Assembly (NCBI GenBank): GCA_001566295.1
Contig: KQ964291.1
Coordinates: forward strand, 2,791-13,237
DNA from: Microdochium bolleyi
Lineage: Eukaryota > Ascomycota > Sordariomycetes > Xylariales > Microdochiaceae
Length of the DNA stretch: 10,447 nucleotides
Reading direction: 5' to 3'
In this document: positions 8,651 through 10,447 of the stretch, piece by piece
Position numbering within the stretch: the first letter of the stretch is position 1
Layout of the letters: each line of letters begins with the position of its first letter
The notes under the pieces: generated by a model
Databases searched by the model: none
What the model was told of the DNA's origin: nothing
Seen by the model: only the letters and a program-made list of their open reading frames with translations
Translations under genes and position numbers: made by a program

Positions 8651-10447
8651 GTTAGTTATTTATTTTATTGTAGGAAATGTTGACCGGCTGAAGCTAAGGG
8701 TTGAATCAATGCTCATAATGGCCAGTCGATCAAAAAATCGAAGTTGTACAGGAAAATGTGGCAGATACGCAACGTGTCGCTAGTTCCATCAGGACCGGCC
8801 TTCACAGGGACAAAATCGAAAGGTGGTTACGCCCTTCCGACCCGTCCACGAACGCCAACCACGCGAGGAAGCTCCGATATGAGGGCACCGGAGCGTGGCT
8901 TTTGGAGCACCCGGTATTTCGGTCGTGGAAGGCGGGGTCGTCTCAGCATGTATGGCTCCACGGGCTCGCGGGATGCGGCAAGACCGTCCTCAGCACAACA
9001 GTGCTAGACCACCTCGAGGAGCGTCAGGACCGACTGCTCCTCAGCTTCTTCTTTGACTTCAGCGATACCTCGAAGCAAACTGTGGACGGGATGCTGCGGT
9101 CACTTGCCTTCCAGTTGTACCGGACCACGGCTACGTCTGCAATGCATTTAGACGCGTTGCACGGGACGCATCACGACGGCCGCAACCAGCCGACTACGGA
9201 TACGCTGCTGCATATCGTATGCAAGATGCTCGCGAGCCACGAAAGGGTGGTCGTCATCCTAGACGCCCTGGATGAATCAACCACGAGGAGCGAACTCGTC
9301 TCCGGGATTAAGGACATTGCTTCTAGACCGGAATCGAGGCACGTTCAGCTGATCTGCACCAGTCGGCCTGAGGCGGACTTCCATTGCAGCATGCCCGAGC
9401 TGATGGGGGAAAGGAGTTGCTTGGCATTAGACAAGCACGCGGTGGACGGGGACATTCAATCCTACGTCGCAGCACAGCTTGTGCAACGCCGCGACTTCCA
9501 AACCAAGCATCTGTCGCAGGGCCTCCTCGAGCGAATCCAAAGCAAAGTTGGGGACGGGGCCGATGGCATGTAAGCTGCCTATTTCATCTCCAGGTTGGGC
9601 CTAACATACTGACATAATACAGGTTCCGATGGGCTTTCTGTCAGTTGGAAAGCCTTGCGCAGTGTCTTCATGAGACTGCGGTGGAACGAGCGCTCGAAAG
9701 GCTGCCGCGCGACCTTAACGAGACATATCGGCGAATGCTTGAAATCGTACCGGCGGAGCTTAAAGACGACGCAATTCGACTTCTACAATTCTTGGTGCAC
9801 TCCAAGCAGCCACTTCGGCTGGCGGAGGCTGTGGAAGTACTAGCAACACAGATCGAAGGGAAGATCGCCGGCTTTAACGTCAGGAGTCGATTGTTCCTCG
9901 AGACTGACGTATTGAGATACTGCCCAGGTTTGGTGGTCATCGTTCACGCTGACGTCGACGAGCTTCATCTCTCCCACTTTTCGGTCAAGGAGTACCTTCT
10001 AGGTATTCAGCAGATCAAGCTGCCGAGTGCCAGCATCTCTATTGCGATGACTTGCCTAGCATACCTCACGGACATTGAAGGCAGCCACGCCAAGATCAGG
10101 CAGCAGTTCCCGATGGCGCGATTCGCAGCACAGGTGTGGACTGGCTTTGTTGCTTCTGCCGAAACCGCTGGGAGTGTGTTGGAAGCGAGCGTAAGATTTC
10201 TTCAAGGAGAGGCGACCTTTCAGAGATGGTGCCGGCTATACCAGCAGGATTATGATTGGGTTGATAATCCTGGACCTCCAAAGGGCTCGCGATTATACTA
10301 CGCTTGCATTGGGGGCCTATCCGGAACTGCGACGTCGCTCTTGGATGAGGGGGCGGACGTTAACGCGAAGGGTGGCTACTACGGCAACGCTCTGCAGGCT
10401 GCCTCAGCTGGAGGCTACGACGATATTGTTAAGCTGCTCCTAGAGAA
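7627..10447 (+). CDS. NOD-like receptor: PNP_UDP-NACHT-ankyrin (3' end beyond the window)
   Basis: Exons 7627-8650, 8726-9569 and 9623-10447 join in frame to 897 codons, still open at the edge. The ATG at 7627 is the first after an in-frame TGA at 7591-7593. Residues about 13-330 are a nucleoside-phosphorylase-like (PNP_UDP) domain: G-W-I-A-A-L-P near 16, glycine-rich V-G-I-G-G-G-I at 97-103, C-F-E-M-E-A-A-G at 273-280, and R-G-I-C-D-Y at 291-296 with likely catalytic D295. After a linker with the typical W-L-x-P-x-D-P motif comes NACHT: P-loop G-L-A-G-C-G-K-T (421-428), Walker B V-V-V-I-L-D-A-L-D-E (516-525) and T-S-R-P-E (553-557). The M-F-R-W-A motif starts at 623, a winged-helix-like region follows, and H-F-S-V-K-E-Y-L precedes ankyrin repeats from about 845. 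Fungal NLRs of this kind are cytosolic sensors in heterokaryon incompatibility and other non-self responses. The repeats would bind the ligand, NACHT oligomerises, and the PNP domain is the effector. Some PNP domains of this superfamily in immune proteins cleave ATP. That this one does so is inference. Confidence 0.93.
8651..8725 (+). other. Intron 1 of the NLR gene (75 bp)
   Basis: The donor is GTTAGT, weaker than those of the other introns, and the acceptor is GCCAG. The spliced codon is G + TC (Val342) and the downstream frame is D-Q-K-I-E-V-V-Q-E, leading into the NACHT linker. The nearer TGTAG at 8671-8673 would give a 23-bp intron, too short. If retained, the frame stops at TAG 8653-8655 and yields a free PNP domain of 342 residues. 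Confidence 0.8.
9570..9622 (+). other. Intron 2 of the NLR gene (53 bp)
   Basis: GTAAGC donor, ACTGAC branch point at 9608-9613 and TACAG acceptor. The split codon AT + G makes Met623 of the conserved M-F-R-W-A motif that follows NACHT in fungal NLRs, which confirms the junction. Retention stops at once with TAA at 9571-9573. Confidence 0.9.
10287..10447 (+). repeat. Start of the NLR ankyrin-repeat array
   Basis: Two repeat units begin here. The first has A-C-I-G-G-L at about residue 849 and G-A-D-V-N-A-K-G-G at 866-874. The second has G-N-A-L-Q-A-A-S-A-G-G followed by I-V-K-L-L-L at the edge. The sequence closely resembles the near-identical ankyrin units of fungal NLRs that vary in number between strains. 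The array continues past the window, so copy number and identity cannot be judged. Confidence 0.85.

Noticed and set aside
7627..8655. A stand-alone nucleoside phosphorylase gene separate from the NACHT gene
   Set aside because: An in-frame 75-bp intron fuses it to the NACHT linker, and PNP_UDP-NACHT-ankyrin is a standard fungal NLR layout. The stop at 8653-8655 lies inside the intron.

Overview
The window reads as nuclear DNA of a filamentous ascomycete (Pezizomycotina). It has large protein genes, short spliceosomal introns of about 46-75 bp with fungal splice signals (GTATGT or GTAAGC donors, CTGAC/CTAAT-type branch points), and three protein architectures typical of these fungi. No bacterial operon signals, rRNA or tRNA genes, or CRISPR arrays were seen.

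Layout. Bases 1-305 hold a degenerate tandem repeat built round a short dyad, TGAC-NN-GTCA, at roughly 35-bp spacing. Bases 522-3419 (minus strand) encode an intronless 965-residue protein that I assign to the DUF3723 family. A 332-bp gap with a TATA box separates it from a divergent gene at 3752-6321 (plus strand). That gene has four exons and encodes 803 residues: a RING-finger patatin-like protein whose zinc finger is complete but whose patatin catalytic motifs are destroyed. A 1.3-kb stretch (6322-7626) has no convincing gene. From 7627 to beyond the right edge runs a three-exon NOD-like receptor (NLR): an N-terminal nucleoside-phosphorylase (PNP_UDP) effector domain, a NACHT NTPase with intact Walker motifs, a winged-helix/linker region, and the first ankyrin repeats.

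How the genes fit together. DUF3723 genes, patatin-like proteins and NLRs are all named as recurrent auxiliary genes of Starships, the giant tyrosine-recombinase transposons of Pezizomycotina. Finding all three side by side, next to a short repeat array, makes Starship cargo the best single explanation. The diagnostic captain recombinase (DUF3435) and the element ends are not in the window, so this is inference. The NLR is a plausible non-self recognition or cell-death receptor. The patatin-like neighbour looks like a pseudoenzyme that may act through its RING finger. The role of DUF3723 is unknown, but it carries a G-x-H-R-x-x-A-A motif reminiscent of ParB-like proteins.
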